From CAKOSP01 sp964372145 (GTDB lineage Bacteria; Bacillota_I; Bacilli_A; RF39; UBA660): a stretch of 30,909 nt of DNA. Under the pieces are notes generated by a model, which did not search any database, was not told the origin of the DNA, and worked only from the letters and a program-made list of their open reading frames with translations. The stretch is taken from positions 1 through 30,909 of the forward strand of contig CAYJPM010000006.1 of NCBI GenBank assembly GCA_964372145.1. The letters run 5' to 3'. Position 1 is the first letter of the stretch. Every line of letters begins with the position of its first letter. Below, one piece after another: positions 30,738 through 30,909 of this stretch. The position numbers and the translations under genes are program-made.

Positions 30738-30745
30738 GATATAAT
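30717..30745 (+). promoter_or_regulatory. Promoter of tRNA-Leu
   Basis: TTGATT (30717-30722, in the loop of the previous terminator), 17 bases, TATAAT (30740-30745), with TG at 30737-30738. Transcription would start about five bases before the tRNA. Confidence 0.75.
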
Positions 30746-30756
30746 AAATTTAGGTT

Positions 30757-30843
30757 GCCCGTATGGCGGAATTGGTAGACGCACTGGATTCAAAATCCAG
30801 CGACCTTAAAATCGTGCCGGTTCGACCCCGGCTATGGGCACCA
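30757..30843 (+). tRNA. tRNA-Leu (CAA)
   Basis: An 87-base type II tRNA. The acceptor GCCCGTA pairs with TATGGGC (one G:U), the D-arm has GGCGGAATTGG, the anticodon stem-loop is CTGGA-TTCAAAA-TCCAG with anticodon CAA (reads UUG), a long variable arm lies around CGACCTTAAAATCGTG, the T-arm has GGTTCGACCCC, and CCA is encoded (30841-30843). The bases from 30844 to the window end are AT-rich and show no gene. Confidence 0.96.
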
Positions 30844-30909
30844 TTTATTTTTAAAAAATAATAAATAAAAAGTATTGTAGAGAAAATTATCAATCTATAA
30901 GTAGTGAAT

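Noticed and set aside
1..30909. Mycoplasma genetic code (UGA as Trp)
   Set aside because: UGA ends several genes (87, 5416, 7806, 22572), with the next start overlapping or close to it in three of them, and Trp is UGG throughout.
1..30909. CRISPR array, prophage or rRNA operon
   Set aside because: No regularly spaced repeats, no phage structural genes and no rRNA-like sequence were seen; the only repeats are the TA-like units, terminators and the promoter repeat.

Overview
The window is very AT-rich DNA with short intergenic gaps, strong Shine-Dalgarno (SD) sequences and T-run terminators. UGA is used as a stop and tryptophan is UGG, so the genetic code is standard and not that of Mycoplasma. 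The gene set (scpA/scpB, uvrB, pyrG, a CBS/DRTGG family II pyrophosphatase, a YebC regulator, CalY/TasA-like matrix proteins, a YdjI/YdjG-like pair) points to a low-GC member of the Bacillota. An uncultured gut Bacilli lineage of the RF39/Erysipelotrichia kind is my inference; no marker here fixes the taxon.

Layout. 1-1790: the tail of an unknown gene, a 23-residue membrane peptide, a GT-C type glycosyltransferase, and a 52-residue membrane protein behind a perfect consensus promoter. 1799-2518: a non-coding-looking stretch that is a tandem duplication. Each copy carries a 26-residue hydrophobic peptide gene on the minus strand and a convergent small RNA on the plus strand; I read these as two type I toxin-antitoxin loci, the most interesting object in the window. 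2574-4193: pyrophosphatase. 4286-6769: three exported CalY/TasA-like proteins. 6877-9564: an SDR enzyme, a patatin-like lipase and a YebC regulator in one operon. 9652-10701: an ankyrin-repeat protein between two identical terminators. 10792-13953: an ABC-F ATPase of YbiT type, a SpoT-like HD hydrolase and a Na+/Ca2+ exchanger, facing pyrG (13976-15580, minus) across a shared terminator.

15739-18444 is a large exported glycoside hydrolase with a CalY-like N-terminus, apparently translated from a leaderless mRNA. It is followed by a metallophosphoesterase, an SPFH/SHOCT protein with a zinc-ribbon membrane partner, a PH-domain protein, a Nudix hydrolase, a 75-residue unknown, and uvrB. Then come a membrane rhodanese and tRNA-Met (both minus), a single-pass unknown with scpA-scpB, a small membrane protein (minus), two zinc-ribbon membrane proteins, and tRNA-Leu(CAA).

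Several genes concern the cell surface: four proteins share a CalY/TasA-type export signal, one of them is a clan GH-A glycosidase, and a GT-C glycosyltransferase is present. Together they suggest an extracellular matrix whose protein and glycan parts are partly encoded here (inference). Promoters read by eye mostly fit TTGTAA or TTGATT, 17 bases, then TGnTATAAT, so the extended -10 element seems to be the norm.
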